From positions 46,499,715-46,563,714 of the forward strand of contig CM038467.1 of assembly GCA_021464415.1 (NCBI GenBank): DNA of 64,000 nucleotides. The letters are read 5' to 3'. Origin of the DNA: Lonicera japonica. Taxonomy: Eukaryota; Streptophyta; Magnoliopsida; Dipsacales; Caprifoliaceae. Made by a program: the position numbers and the translations under genes. This document shows, piece after piece, positions 1 to 13,202 of this stretch. Position 1 is the stretch's first letter. Each line of letters starts with the position of its first letter. The notes beneath the pieces were generated by a model. The model saw only the letters and a list, made by a program, of their open reading frames with translations, was not told the origin of the DNA and did no database searches.

Positions 1-2404
1 GATCACAATAGGAGTGCAAATCTAGCGTGTACATGGTCTTCCTCAACCAAATTGCCTTAGTTTCTTGATGAGAATTTTTGTTCCTCTTCTAAATGGGGAT
101 AAGGAATCCGTATATTTGATTTGTTATTTTGGGGATATAACCCTAATATCTTCTTTATATATAGTCCAATTATTGTTCCTATAAAACACTAATAAGTCCA
201 TACAAGGTATCTACACATTTGGCCCACATTTATTTATAATCCATAAGCTTAACAAAATTAATTATATCACTAAATATTAGTCATTTAATTTAAATACAAA
301 TATAATTGAATGATTATAATATGTTGCCCAATATAAATTAAGAAATATAAATTTCCTAACATAAGATAAGACTCATGAACAAATAATAAATTGCACTGAG
401 ACTCTAGTTAACTTCAAAACCATCAATCAAAGCTCTCTCATCAATATTAAGCCATAAATAATGGCTTTGCCATTACCTTCTTCATATCATCCACTTCCAA
501 CAATCATCAACTTTGAATAATTTCTTAAGTACAACTTGAAAATTAACAAGATAGGTGTGAGAACCCGCGCGTTCGACGCCGACCCCCTTTGGCGGTGATT
601 CCTCCGATTTTTTCGTTTTGTTTGGAAAATGGTTCATTTTATTATAGAAAAAATGTGATGATTTATAAAGGAAATTAGAGTCTCCATTTTGTTTTATTAA
701 ACAAACAAAAGTTTGTGTGAAAGAGGAACATTTACAGATTAAATGACCTCTTAAACACAATTAATGCGAAACCAGTTGATTCGAAGGATCGAGGATTAAA
801 TTACAAATTGGAAAGTTGTTAGGCACCCAATTTTCCCTTTCGATTTCTAAGAAGGATATGCATGTAATTATATTCGAAGATTCACATGTTTATTGATGTA
901 ATCGCGTATCAGCCCATAATTTTAGAAAAACTGGGATTTGGGGTGAGGATGAAAAGCATGTGCTTCGTAATTTGCCCTTTGATTTTTTTGAAATCAGTGT
1001 GTTCGTGTGTGATTTGAAAAATGGTTTTGATAATGATAGAAAGCAAAATAGGTGTTTTTGGTAAAGCTCATGGCTTTTCGGTAACTAATTCAATGTAGAA
1101 TCGGATATACAATAATCCTCGAGATTCGTTCGTCAATAGTGTACCACAGTTTAATTACTTAAAGCAACATTGACGAATCCAGTACTCTCATATTAGATAT
1201 TTAGGTAAGTACTGCGATTTAAAGATTAAACCGGGTACAAACACTTGTTGATTCCTTCGTGGATCGAGACTGATCAAACTGAGATTTTATAAAATTAACT
1301 GATAAAAACATGTTTAAGAATGGTTACAACTCACTCCATGCCTTCAGTTTTGAAAACAGAGTTTAAATATGAAATTTGGACTGATTTTAAGATAACCAGC
1401 AATTTTTACATACGATTGATCAATTATAACTGATAAAATAAAGACAGATAAAAAAATAAAGCCGGCCTATGATAAAAAAATACCTAAGAGCCTTGAAAAT
1501 AGAGGAATAGTATTTTAGAACATTATTCCCAAAGTCCAAGAGTTAACTGCTGCCTCAAATGGGGTCTGTGCCTATGTATTTATATCTGTAGGGCGAAACG
1601 GGCTGGGCCAGGAAAGATTTGTCTTGTGTACAAAAGTCCTGGAACTTTTGTCCACGTGACACAAATACAAAAGTATGGACATTGGTCCACAAGATAAAAC
1701 TTTTTCTCCCACGACGGTTTTTGCTATTCTGGAAAAACGGGACATCGGACTGACCTAATTTTTAATATGTTTTTTTACATGACCAAACATATCTATTGAC
1801 CAAATTTTAGCTCATTTGAGCTTCGGTAAGGCCTTCTTCTAGTTTCCCGAGGTGAATTCTCGGTCTTTTGAATTCCAGGAGATTCGACCATCAGATCAAG
1901 CTAATTTTTGAGTATGCTGCTCCTTATGGAATTTTATAATACCCTTAAAAAATTTAGGGTGATCAAATATCAATAACTCACTTTGTGCAAATACTCACAA
2001 GCTTTGACGGTTTTCAGTTCCGGCAACTTCTGGAAATTCTCTTAACTTCTCGTCCAGGTGTCCTTCTAGCTTCCTTCTTTGACCTGTAGCATATACACAT
2101 AGTATGTATGCATGTATGAATGTTCATGCATGTATGCATGCTTATTTTCCTAGAGATTGGGATTTTGCGAGGGTCACAAAATGAGGCATTCATAGACCTT
2201 CTCGGCCTAGGTTCTTTATGAAGCAAATAAACTAGGACGACAACAAGAATGCATCATTTTGCGGCACTCGCATGAATTCTATGTGCTATTTTAAAAACGA
2301 TGTCATGCAAATGATGCTGTGCTGTGCTATTTTATCTTTGCTCTGGATGGATTGGTATGTTCTGTACTTTGCTGTGATGGACGGTTTTGCAAGCAATTTT
2401 GAAC
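1..2404. other. Gene-free repeat-derived DNA
   Basis: I see no convincing gene on either strand; the open frames are short and have no recognisable motif. A composition change near 548-600, with a short GC-richer start, suggests the edge of an old retroelement. From about 2160 the sequence leads into the minisatellite that follows. No terminal repeats, primer-binding site or polyprotein could be assigned, so the class is open. Confidence 0.35.
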
Positions 2405-3235
2405 TGATGTACTCCCACAGGTAGGGATGGTTCTGTCAATAATTTGCTATTTTGTTAAACTAATGTACTCCCACAGGCAAGGACGATTCCGTTAACAATT
2501 CTGACTTGGTGTTGAGCTTATGTACTTCCACAGACAGGGACGATTCTGTCAACGATTTGTTGTTTTGTTAAACTGATGTACTTCCATAGGCAGGGATGAT
2601 TTCGTTAACAATTCTAAGTCGGTATTGAGTTGTTGTACTCCCACAGGCATGGACAATTCTATCAACGATTTGCTATTTTGTTAAACTGATGTACTCCCAT
2701 AAGTAGGGACGATTCTATTAACAATTTGACTTGGTGTTGAGATGATGTACTCCCACAGGCAGGGATGGTTCTATCAATGATTTGCTGTTTTGTAAACTGA
2801 TGTACTCCCATAGGCAGGGACGGTTCCGTTGATAATTCTGATTCAGTATTGAGCTATTGTACTCCCATAGGCAAGGACGATTCTGTCAACGATTTTCTAT
2901 TTTGTTAAACTGATGTACTTCCACAGGCAGGGATGATTCTGTTAATAATTCTGATTCGGTGTTAAGTTGATGTACTTCGACAGGCAAAGACGGTTCTCTC
3001 AACGATTTTTTTATTTTGTTAAAATGATGTACTCCCATAGGTAAGGACGATTCCGTTAACAATTCTAATTCGGTGTTGAGTTGATGTACTCCCACAGACA
3101 GGAACAGTTCTGTCAACGATTTGCTATTTTGTTAAACTGACGTACTCCCATAGGCAGGAAAGGTTTTGTTAACAATTCTGATTCAGTGTTGAGCTAATGT
3201 ACTCCCACAAGTAGAGACGATTATGTCAACTATTT
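2405..3235. repeat. Dimeric minisatellite, ~56-bp monomers
   Basis: About fifteen ~56-bp monomers stand head to tail. Each begins near TGTACTCCCACAGGCAGGGA and the monomers alternate between two types. One ends in a GATTTGCTATTTTGTTAAAC-like segment, the other in an AATTCTGATTCGGTGTTGAG-like segment, giving a higher-order unit of ~112 bp. Neither period is a multiple of three, which explains why the minus-strand open frame over 2886-3116 is short and repetitive. Arrays like this occur in some large Ty3/Gypsy elements; that link is inferred, not shown. Confidence 0.9.
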
Positions 3236-3992
3236 GCTGGGGATGCTTTGGGATTTGGGATTGCTTGAGGTATCTGTCTATTTTTGGGGGTCCTTCTTTT
3301 TATCTAGTAAAAGTATCTATTCTTGGTGAGCTTTCTTTAGAATTTTGGGATCACTCTTTCTTTGACTCACGAACCTCATGCATATTTTCTTGTGTTTCTT
3401 ACTTCTCACTTTGAATTCTTGTCAATTCTTCCATAGTTTCAGGATTTTGACCCTTACAGTGTTTTTCTGGCTTTCGGAGAACATCATTTGCACTTACATC
3501 TTTTTTATTTTTAATGCCCTTATATCTCCTATTCATTCATTGAGGCTCCTTTTTGATGTCTGATTTTATTTCTTTTGCATGGTCGGCAGTCTTCTTCACT
3601 CGAGACGTAGTCCTGTGCCTTTTGGCCTAGCTGTCACTCTCAATGTGGCTATCGCCGCCATCTTACTTCCTTTTCTGTTTTTATGATTTTTCCTTTCTTT
3701 TGGATGCTGTGGGATTTATCCTCTTTTTTACTATTTCATTTTTTTCTTGTACCCACTTTGTTCTCTTCTGCCAGTATTTCACTATTAAGAGCGTATTTCT
3801 TGTGTTTTGCAGAGGTTTCGGTTTGAAATCTCTGTGATCGGCATTACTGTGCGCATGTTTTTGTGTTTTCTCGGTCCGAGAATCACAAAATTTTGTGACC
3901 CCAAATTTTTCTTTTAGGAAACTAGTCGAGAAATAATATCTTCTTGGATAAAAACAAGGGTGACTCGAGTTTTACAGACAAATGGTGACAAA
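3236..3992. other. T-rich spacer between two minisatellites
   Basis: This T-rich stretch has several short plus-strand open frames of 60-64 codons, rich in Phe and Leu and without motifs. These frames look compositional. The stretch lies between two tandem arrays and is probably part of the same decayed element. No genes seen. Confidence 0.4.
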
Positions 3993-4170
3993 AAAGTTTG
4001 TTTGGTGGACAATGGTGGTAACAAGATTTGTCTGGCGGACATATGGTAGTAAAAAAGATTTGTTTGGCGAACATATGGTGGTAAAAGGTTTGTCTGGCGG
4101 ACAGATTGTGGTAAAAAAATTTGTCTAGCATACAGATAATGGTAAAAGATTTGTTTGGCGGACAGATTGT
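3993..4170. repeat. ~31-bp minisatellite, about six units
   Basis: Imperfect tandem units of about 30-32 bp follow the pattern TTTGTCTGGCGGACA then TATGGTGGTAAAAAGA. Units diverge by substitutions and 1-2 base indels. The sequence is unrelated to the 56-bp monomers upstream. The minus-strand open frame over 3922-4131 is an artefact of the repeat. Confidence 0.8.
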
Positions 4171-5400
4171 CTACCCCTTTATATATCGGGATTACATCCC
4201 AGTTGTCTGCACCGGGGATGTCATATCATAATGTTGTAGCAAAAAGAATATCATGATAGGTCTATAGTTAAGTCGTTTATCTTTTTTCACACAATTCTCT
4301 AACACGTTATATGTGTTTAATTACCTGTATTTTACAATAAAAATTATATATAGTTTCAACTAGACCCCGTTGGCTTATAGTTTCCACACAGGTATATCTA
4401 AGGACAGGCAAGGGCGTGCAAATCATAGAATTCGAATTTTGAAATCTTCGAGTGGTTGTCATTCAAAATGAAGCCTTTTAATAAGAGAAAGCTGCTAAAA
4501 AAAATACTTTTGGGGTTTAAGTATCTACAACAGAAGAGTTGTTTTTACACCTTTGAAATTATCTCATTTCAAAAAGAAAGAAAAAAAAAAGTATTTATTC
4601 CTAATTTGTTTTTGCTAATTTCTCAAGAAAAATATGTTTCTTTCTTTTTCTTTTTTTTAACTAGCTAAAAGAGTGACAACCCAAGTGACTTTCATGTAGT
4701 CTATACACATGATAATAAAAATGGGTTGTTATAAACTGGCCCAATAAAATGAAGAAACGGTTTGAATATATTTGAGGATTTATAAATGTTTATCCCCATG
4801 TTTTTAGTAAATTTAATTCTTTACTCATCTTATTTTAAAAACTTCCTCTTAGGAAGTTGTAAATCTTTGAATTATCTTTCCGTGAACATAAAGATCATCC
4901 CAATCTGAGTTCCGAGTAAGAAGTTATGACCAAAATACCAACTCACAAACATTTGTTAAGGATCGTTTGATCCTAGCCTTAAGATTCGCGTTAACGTCGC
5001 TAAATAAACACAAATTTACAAACACACAACAAAGACACATAACAAGTATTCACAAAAGTAAAAGGAAATAATAATAACTAAACAAACACAACAAAAACAA
5101 GCAATGTAAGTAAACAATTAATTAGGGGAGAATTGTATTAATTCTAATTAATTATGGGAGAATTGTAGTTTGGAGTTTTCATAATTATATGAATTACCAT
5201 TCATATTCTACAACCCATTATCATAAAATTATGCAATAAAGGTTACATAGAATTTATATTTTATGCTATGCAATTCTTTTTTCAATCTAGAATATGAATA
5301 TATGAAATTTATTCACGGATATATTAATATACATTATGCTTTTTGTCGTTTAATAGGTTGAAAAAGTAACCAACTTTTATATCCTTATTAAAATGTGCAG
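4171..5400. other. AT-rich upstream or intron sequence of the WAK-like gene
   Basis: No exon-like segment was found. In particular there is no Cys-rich galacturonan-binding or EGF-like coding sequence, which should precede a WAK kinase exon. The segment ends in a good splice acceptor, TGTGCAG, at 5394-5400. It is either the last intron of a gene whose first exons lie before the window, or DNA that replaced them. The stretch around 4906-5130 resembles retroelement sequence also seen near 8020. Confidence 0.45.
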
Positions 5401-6596
5401 GTATTGGCACTAGTGTTGGAGGAATATTCTTACTAATTGGTTCATGGTTGATGTATAATGAAATTAAGAAAAGAATAAATGTTAATCTCAAGAAGAAGCT
5501 TTTTAAGAGAAATGGTGGTTTGCTATTACAACAACAATTGGTTTCTGGTGAAGATGGAACTCTTGAGAAAACGGAATTATTTACCTCAGAGGAGTTAGAA
5601 AAGGCCACTGACCACTATAATGAGGATCGGATACTTGGTCAAGGGGGGCAAGGCACTGTATACAAAGGGATGCTAACAGATGGAAGAATTGTGGCAATTA
5701 AAATGTCTAAGACGGTGGATGAAAGAAATCTTGAACAATTTATCAATGAAGTTGTGATATTATCACAAATTAACCATCGAAATGTGGTAAAGCTACATGG
5801 ATGTTGTTTAGAGACAGAAGTTCCTCTCCTCGTTTATGAGTTTATCCCTAATGGTACCCTTTCTCAGTATATATATCAACAAAATGAAGAGTTCCCACTA
5901 TCATGGGATGTGAGATTACGGATTGCTACAGAAGTTGCAGCAGCACTTTCTTATCTTCATTATGCGGCTTCTGTGCCAATTTACCATCGAGATATTAAAT
6001 CTACAAACATACTATTGGATGATAAATATAGAGCGAAAGTGGCAGACTTTGGGACTTCGAGATCAATTGCTATTGACCAAACTCACTTAACCACATTAGT
6101 ACTAGGAACCTTCGGGTATTTAGACCCTGAGTACTTCCAAACAGGCCAATTTACAGAGAAAAATGATGTTCATAGTTTTGGAGTAGTTCTTGTTGAGCTC
6201 TTAACTGGTCAAAAAGCAATATACTCAATTAGATCCGAGGAATCTCAAAGTTTAGCTACTTATTTTATAGTGGCAATGAATGAGAATAATTTATTTAACA
6301 TTCTTGATCCTAGAGTCGAGAGGGAAGGTGGAAATGAAGAAATTATTGCGATCGCTAAGCTTGCAAAAAGATGCTTAAGCTTGGAAGTGAAAAAAAGGCC
6401 TACAATGAAAGAAGTGGCAATTGAGTTGGAAGGGTATAGAATGTCCACCGGAGCATCTAAAGTTGAATCATGTTATGAAAAGGTCGAATATGCCAATGTT
6501 TATTTATCCGGGCCTTTGGAGAGTACTTCATTTTCAACATTTTCTTATGCAGATAATAACGTGATATTAGACGTGGAGCCTCTAATATACAATTAG
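5401..6596 (+). CDS. Wall-associated receptor kinase-like protein, 3' exon
   Basis: This is the terminal exon of a WAK/WAKL receptor Ser/Thr kinase, expected at the plasma membrane. It enters in phase from an acceptor at 5399-5400 and encodes a membrane helix ([15 protein letters not shown]) followed by basic residues. A full kinase domain comes next. Numbering from the codon at 5448, it has the glycine loop [11 protein letters not shown] (64-74), Lys85, Glu101, HRDIKSTN (180-187), DFG (200-202), an activation segment with [11 protein letters not shown] and the [13 protein letters not shown] helix. HRD shows an RD kinase, so catalytic activity is plausible. The exon is uninterrupted and stops at 6594-6596. 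The extracellular domains are not encoded in the 5.4 kb upstream, so the gene is either partial in this window or truncated. The codon at 5448 is TTG, not a start. Family assignment is firm; functional status is open. Confidence 0.9.
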
Positions 6597-9014
6597 TGAG
6601 CAATGATGAGTAAATTATGCTTCTTCTTTTTTATTTTTTTATGTACATATCTACACATATGCACATGCATATATAGTACATGTAAACTTATTTGTTGATA
6701 TGCTATTTTTATTTGTATTAGTTAGTATATGCAATAAATCTTAGTCACGTGGGAGCGATTTTATGTGGAAATTTAAGCTTAGTTCTTAAAATGAATTGAA
6801 GAATGAGATGCATATGTTGTGTATGTTTTAATTACTCACAAGTGCACGAATCAGTATATAGTATAAGTCAAGTGCGAAGTTGAACACACAATGACTCAAA
6901 CAATATGTTTTATAGTTGCTCTGTTAATTTTTCACTAAATTCCTAATCTAGCTAGAAAAGTGATGGAATAAAATAAAATACAATAAATAAAATGAAGTAA
7001 AGCAAGTAAACTAAAGTAATGAAACTAAATTAAATAATATTAAGTAAGATAACAAAATTAATGAATTAATTGACTAGGGTTTCAGAGTCATATATTTAAT
7101 ATCATCTTCCTAAGTATTTATGCGAATAAACTATACTCTTGTCTCACAATAATTTGGTCTCTTGACTCTATTATTTGCGAAAAATAAAATTATTTAAGTT
7201 TAATTAATTTATAAAATCTAATTATAATTCTTCCACAACCAAACTTATGTATAAAATTAAAATACTCACTATATCCGTCAAAACACACCCTATATCCGTT
7301 CTTAACAAATCATAAGATGAATCTAACAAAAGATAATGAGAATTCAACTTTATTTATATCAATTAAAATAGGCATCCAATAGAAAAAAATGTATTTCACA
7401 TTAAAATATTAAATTGGTAGAATCAATTGACATAAATACGTGAAATATAATTATCATAACCCTAGCACAAATTTTCGCTACCATGAATAAAATTAAATAA
7501 ACAAAAAATATTAAAATCAAAGAAAACTAACTTACTTGTCATTAACTTAATTGAATAATAAAAATAAACTTTCAATCTTCAAAGTCTTTGATAAAATAAA
7601 AGAAAATAATAAAAGAATAAAAATATAAAAATAAAGAAGAGAGAGTAAAAGTGTGCTCGGCACTATTGTTGTGCGCTTTCAATAAAGCCCTCCTTTTATA
7701 ATTGTTAGGTTTGCTTTGTGGGCTTTGGGATTTAATTTGGGTGCTATACAACTTGGATTTGAGTAATGACCAGATCTGGCATTTCTTTCACAAGGCCATA
7801 CGTCAAATAAAAATAAAAAAAATACTGTTGTTGCTGGGCTTTTTGAGACATTGGCTAGTGACTAGGTTCGGGCCCATTCTTAAGCTTAATTAATTTTTGC
7901 CTTTTTTAATTGATGTATTTTTCGTTGCAATTTCAAATTTTGAGATGGTTGAATTTGGAAGTGTTGAACTGCAAAATTGTAGATCTCGAAATTTTTTTTA
8001 AAATAGGCTCAAGAATCGCATGATTTGGAGTTCTGAGTAAAAAGTTATGAGGTCAGAAATATTAAACTATTTTAAGTGTTTTTACTTATTTTAATTTCTC
8101 TATTTTTTCAACCTTTTGCAATTTATTTCTAACACATGAAAAAGCATTAAAAATACAAATATTAGTAATAATGTATGCTTTCTAAATTATAAATTAGCAT
8201 GATAAATTATACTAATTTTTTGGTACATCAGTATACACTTTTTAGGGCCCTCATCCATTAAGGTTTTAGTAGTTGAAGTTGATAACCAATGCCTTTTTTT
8301 TTCATTTTAAATTAGAAATAAATATCAAGTGTTGATAAAATAAATATGAGAAAAAAAATGTCTTGCGCAAAGGCACTTTTAGAAAGCTTTTTTTAAGATA
8401 AAAATTTCTACACTTATGAGGTAAGCACCTTAAGATACGCTTTAAATACAGTTCACTTTTGACTTTTATGCATTTTTAGACAATACTAATTTCAGTCTTA
8501 CCAATGGCTGAAAGTCCAATTTACTTTTGTTGTGAGATTTTCTTTTATATATTGCTCTTAATTTAAGATGTTTCAAAAATTGGAACTTTTAATTTGAGAG
8601 AGAGAGTATTTTTAGCTGTTCGTCTTCTTAAAAAGTTGTAAAATTTTACATCAAAGTTGAAAATTTTCTAAAGAACTTCAATCTTTTTATGCAAAATCGA
8701 AGATCTACCATGAAAATCTAGGTGTTTTATGGAATATTGAGGGGTAAAGTTGCCATGGAAGGAATATAATGGTGATCAAATACAGGATGTGTTAGAAGGG
8801 CAATTTGGGGAAAAATGATGTTTTTGGGTAAAATTAACTACTGATCAGGACTAGTCAACTAAATGGAACAAATCAAAAAAGGTTCACATAATTTCTACAA
8901 TAAACTTCAAGACCGCGGCGTAGTGTAATGTGATGGGCTTCACCCCCAATAGATTCACTCGCAAAGTTAGCCAAGGGTACAAATGTGGAGAGTTCATGCC
9001 AATCGGGACACTAA
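6597..9014. other. Intergenic AT-rich DNA downstream of the kinase exon
   Basis: The first few hundred bases probably contain the 3' UTR and polyadenylation region of the kinase gene, with AATAAA-like words near 6730. From about 6820 to 8050 the sequence resembles retroelement-derived DNA, and a phrase near 8025-8050 recurs around 4906-4930. No ORF worth calling was seen. The stretch ends at the TAA target site of the next MITE. Confidence 0.4.
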
Positions 9015-9564
9015 GGCCTCGTTTGATTCAGGTATTAGGACCAGTGGGATTAATAATACTAGTATTAATAGTATTGGACTATTAATCATGGTATTAATTT
9101 AATACCAATACCATGTTTGATTCATGTAGTATTAATACTGGGATATCTCATGCTAATATTAATACCATGTCTGGTTCTGTAACTTGTATACGGAATTATA
9201 TTTTGGACTAACAATTTAAAAAAAAAAAAGATTAAAAAAAAAATTTGTTTAAAAAAAATTTAAAATTTTTTTTTTTCAAAAAAAAGTTTTAAAAAAAAAT
9301 TTGAAAAAAAATTTAATTTTTTTTTTAAAATAATAATAATATAGTAGTAGTAGTGGCATTTTTGAAAATATATGGTTCATTTTTATTAATCTTGGATAAA
9401 CAATACCACCTCCCCCCTGGTATTAAATTATAGCACAAAGAGTGGTATTAAGTTAGTACCGGTATTAGTAATCCCAGCACATTTGTGCGAATCAAACAAG
9501 GTATTATAAAAAAGTGGTATTAATAATCCCATCCCACTTTTTAATACCCGAATCAAACGAGGCA
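9015..9564. mobile_element. Harbinger-like MITE, copy 1
   Basis: This non-coding element has imperfect terminal inverted repeats: GGCCTCGTTTGATTCAGGTA at the left, and TACCCGAATCAAACGAGGC near the right end. Three-base TAA flanks lie at 9012-9014 and 9565-9567, as expected for PIF/Harbinger. The body is rich in TATTAATA-type words, plus a poly-A/poly-T foldback at 9210-9330 and a short TAG repeat. A second copy lies at 53632-54162. Confidence 0.8.
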
Positions 9565-9996
9565 TAATAGTGCGAATTTAGATATAACTTTCTCCTTAAA
9601 TTAAAGGCGGTCCAAAACTTTTTGAAACTCTAGGCAAAGCTTTTAAAGTGGGCCATTTTATTTAGTTAATCAGAATACGTGCGTAAAAGAATCATCAATT
9701 ATGGTACTTATATTTAGGCAGCTGCTATTTGCGTTTTAAAAAACACTTGATTATACTTCATTTTTTATTTATCCGATAACAAACGAGTAAATATATTTTA
9801 TACGGGTGCTTAGCGTGACATGATGAGTGCTTGGGTTTGCTCTAAAACAACTTGTGACAAGATGGGCTTCATCCCAAGAGATCCTATAACAAAATCGTTT
9901 CAAGTACCCCCATTGTACAGATCATTAGCTGGGCTACATAGAGTTTAAGGTGGGAAAATGTCTGCCTTAATTTTTGTGATGCAATAGTTTTTATTA

Positions 9997-10284
9997 CTCC
10001 CTCCGTCTCAATTTAATTGTCCAACTTAAAAAAAATTAAATATTAAGGAGACATAATAATTACTCTTAAGAGAAAATGTTTATTTCCAAAAATGACCTTT
10101 ACTTTTCTTCTAATAAAAAAAGGTGACGGGACCCACAATAAAGAAAGTGGTGATAGCTTAAAGGGTAATATTAGAAATAATAAAAAGTGCTCTAATTAAT
10201 GATTTGCTAAATATAGAAAGTGGACAATTATTTTTGGAACATCCAAAAATGAAATAGTGGACAATTAAATTGGGACAGAGGGAG
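9997..10284. mobile_element. Stowaway-type MITE (Tc1/mariner)
   Basis: This 288-bp element starts CTCCCTCCGTCTCAATTTAA and ends with the complement of CTCCCTCTGTCCCAATTTAA, giving ~27-bp inverted repeats. It is flanked by TA at 9995-9996 and 10285-10286. These are the standard Stowaway marks. There is no coding capacity. Confidence 0.93.
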
Positions 10285-13202
10285 TAGTATTTTTTAAGAT
10301 AAAATAATTTTAACAGTATAAATGGATTTTTACCCACCTTATTTTATGAAAATTTATACTTTGCTCCCCAAATTTTTAACTAGGAATTACTCATGCCGTT
10401 CGCCACGGTGCAACGTTTAAAATTAGACAATTTTTTTTAGCTTTGACATTAAGAAAAGGACAGCTAGTTGAAAAGGAATTAATCAAGTGTAAAAATCAAC
10501 AACCATTTACGAATAATTTTTTGCGACAATGAATATAAAATTAACGAAATGGTAAGATACTCCTTTTATATTCTAAAACATAAAGGAAGAGTATTGATTT
10601 TATAATTATAAGTAATTTTTTTTTTCATGTTTTTATTTGTAATTTAATGTTGAAATTACAAAAAATTGACACACCTAGTTAACACGTTATTGAAAACTTT
10701 TAAAAAAATTCCAAAGCCTTTTAAGCCAACTTAATGGATGTCATTAAGAAAAATAAATTCTTGTTTTGAAGTTTTCTGAAAAAAAAAATATTAGTTTTAG
10801 TCCAAGTTACTATTAGTTTGCATAAGACAATGCTTTTAAATGTTGCATAGTGTCGTCCGATATGGGCAATGCCTAATTTCGAAACAAATTAAGGTGAGTA
10901 TAGAGAAATTATTATTTAATCACCAACTAAAGAAATTGGAGCAAACTAAAGCACGCACTTCCTTTTTTGTTACATTTTTTCTTTATGTCAACTATTTATC
11001 CATATATCAAGTCAAAAAGGAGTTGTACGTAACTCTTAGTACTTACTTTCTTCCCTATGATTCAATGTTTGTACTTTGTATTTCATGTCGTAAATTTATT
11101 TATTTTTATAAAAACAAAAATAGTAAAACCCAATTACATACATGAAAAGAGATAAATTAGATTAAAAAAAGCTCTATTTTTGGGATAATAAATATAAACA
11201 AAAAACAGTGTCCTCTCTTCCGCTCTAAAAATGGCCGTTGCACTTTGATCTTCATGGAAAAAATTTTACTTTCAACCAATATCAATAAAACCTACATACA
11301 CGTATGAAGAGAAAGACATCAATAAAATCAAATAATAATAATTCCTAAAAGGCATCAAAACCCAAACATACCATAAATTACATGAACAATAATATATCAA
11401 AACTATATCCAATAAATACGTGAAAAATAAAAAATATTGAAATCCTCATACATACATTCTAGTTCCAAGAGAGTATACATTGTTTGTTGATTAAAAAAAA
11501 ACGAAGCGAAAAAATCAAATGCAACAGAGGAGCATTTCTTTTGGTGACAGAGAGGTGAGCATAGAGGTTTACTCGGAAGAGTCGAAGAATGTGTTGCTTT
11601 GTGCTCCATATGGAGGGGCTTTGTGGGTGATTAAATTTAATCACAGATGTATTAGAAAAAAAAGAGGATAAAATGAGTTAATGTGAGAGTAATATAGAGA
11701 AGAAAATAAATTTAGGAAATAACAATGAAGTTCCAAGAAAAGAGAGTTGACAGAGAGTGTACTTGAACAAAAAATTTCAAATCTTGTAGAATAGTAGAGA
11801 GAGCTGAATTAAAAAATAGATTTTTGTTTATAGATGCACTGATTTGATGTTTGGTCATTTCATATCCTAAAACTATATCTGAGGGTTGAAAATTTCTTAT
11901 TCATTGCAAAGAAATTTGGATCATTGATTAAGTAGAATAATATAAAAAAAAATTATTTTCTCTCTTATAGTGTAGATATATATACACAAATTTATAAAAG
12001 CTCGCACGGGTTACAAAACTAGTTTATAATAAAAGAATATGGTAAAAATTAAATTTTAACAAATATAGATTTACCCTAATTAAGAAAAGAATGTGCCCTT
12101 ATGTTAACCTTTTTAAAAAATGATACTTTCTCTCTCTTTCTTTCAACTGACAAAAACAAAAGAAATAAGTGGCATTCTCTAGTTAAACTTCCAAATGGAG
12201 GATATAAAATAATTTTTATTTTCCCCCCTTTTTATTCCCCCAATTAATATTTTCTCCCTCTTTTTTTTTTTTATTCCTTTTTCATCCCAACTCCATAATA
12301 TAGAACCGTGCAAACATGAGGGAAATATATAGCACAGAGGAAGAAGAGATAATTAATCAAAGGATCATATCTTTCAATTACTATTTGGGTTAAACATAAA
12401 TTACACCACAATCGTTTATATCCACTTCATTGTTTCTGAATGGTGTAGTTTTAATTTGATGTTACATCTATACAAGGGGTAACCGTTTCTGAATTTTAAA
12501 AATTTATAAGAGAGAAAAAAAAATGTATAAATAGTATTTTAGATGTTTTTTAAATGGTCAATTGTGTCTTTAGTAAGAGTTGCGACATTATATGTATACG
12601 CTATTGACCATTCAAAAAATTCTTAAATCACAGTCACACAATATAATTCTTTATTTATTTTACATTTTTAAATTCAATTTTTGCTCTTTATTATACCGAT
12701 ATATGATATCGAGATACAATGAGGACAAATGATTCAAGATCAATAAGAAGCAAAGTGAAACTATCAAATTGTAATAAGGAGAAAGAGTAAAAAAAAGGGG
12801 GAGGAAGAGAAGGGGGAAGAAAGATTCTTCCCTTATCTGGGACAACAATGTTGGAGATCAACGAGTGCTAAGATCAATGAATTCTTAAAGGGCTCAGTTT
12901 TGTTTGCGTTTGGTTTGCTTAAAAATGTGTCAAATTTACTCAACTCTATAAAATACTCGATAAGGAGCTATAGGAGCTAAATCCGTGACGGCTTTTTTTT
13001 ATCGAGTATTTTTATTATCACGTAATGCATGTTGATAAGAATAAGCGATAAGAATATTTGGTAAATATATTAATTAATCTTATTCATTCATCAATTATCA
13101 CATTCTCTCTTGCTGATGATAGATACACATGCAAATTTGATGCACGATATTCGCATAAAAAAAATGCTTGCAAAGCTTAGTTGTTTAAAATTTCATGTTC
13201 AT
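10285..13202. other. Intergenic DNA, possible Helitron remnants
   Basis: No gene is supported; the open frame at 10840-11145 has no motif and low complexity. Two short sites recall Helitron ends. At 10378-10420, CTAG is followed by a degenerate CCGTTCGCCACGG hairpin in minus orientation. At 12000-12022, CTCGCACGGG is followed by ACTAG in plus orientation. Neither has a clear partner end, so both are weak. Confidence 0.3.

Noticed and set aside
2886..3116. Minus-strand repeat protein (LPVGVHQLNTE-like)
   Set aside because: Direct translation of the 56-bp minisatellite, whose period is not a multiple of three, so the frame cannot continue.
3993..4170. CRISPR-like array
   Set aside because: Units abut without spacers and the DNA is clearly plant nuclear.
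10840..11145. 101-codon ORF as a gene
   Set aside because: No motif, Phe/Lys/Tyr-rich as expected from AT-rich DNA, and no splice or promoter context.
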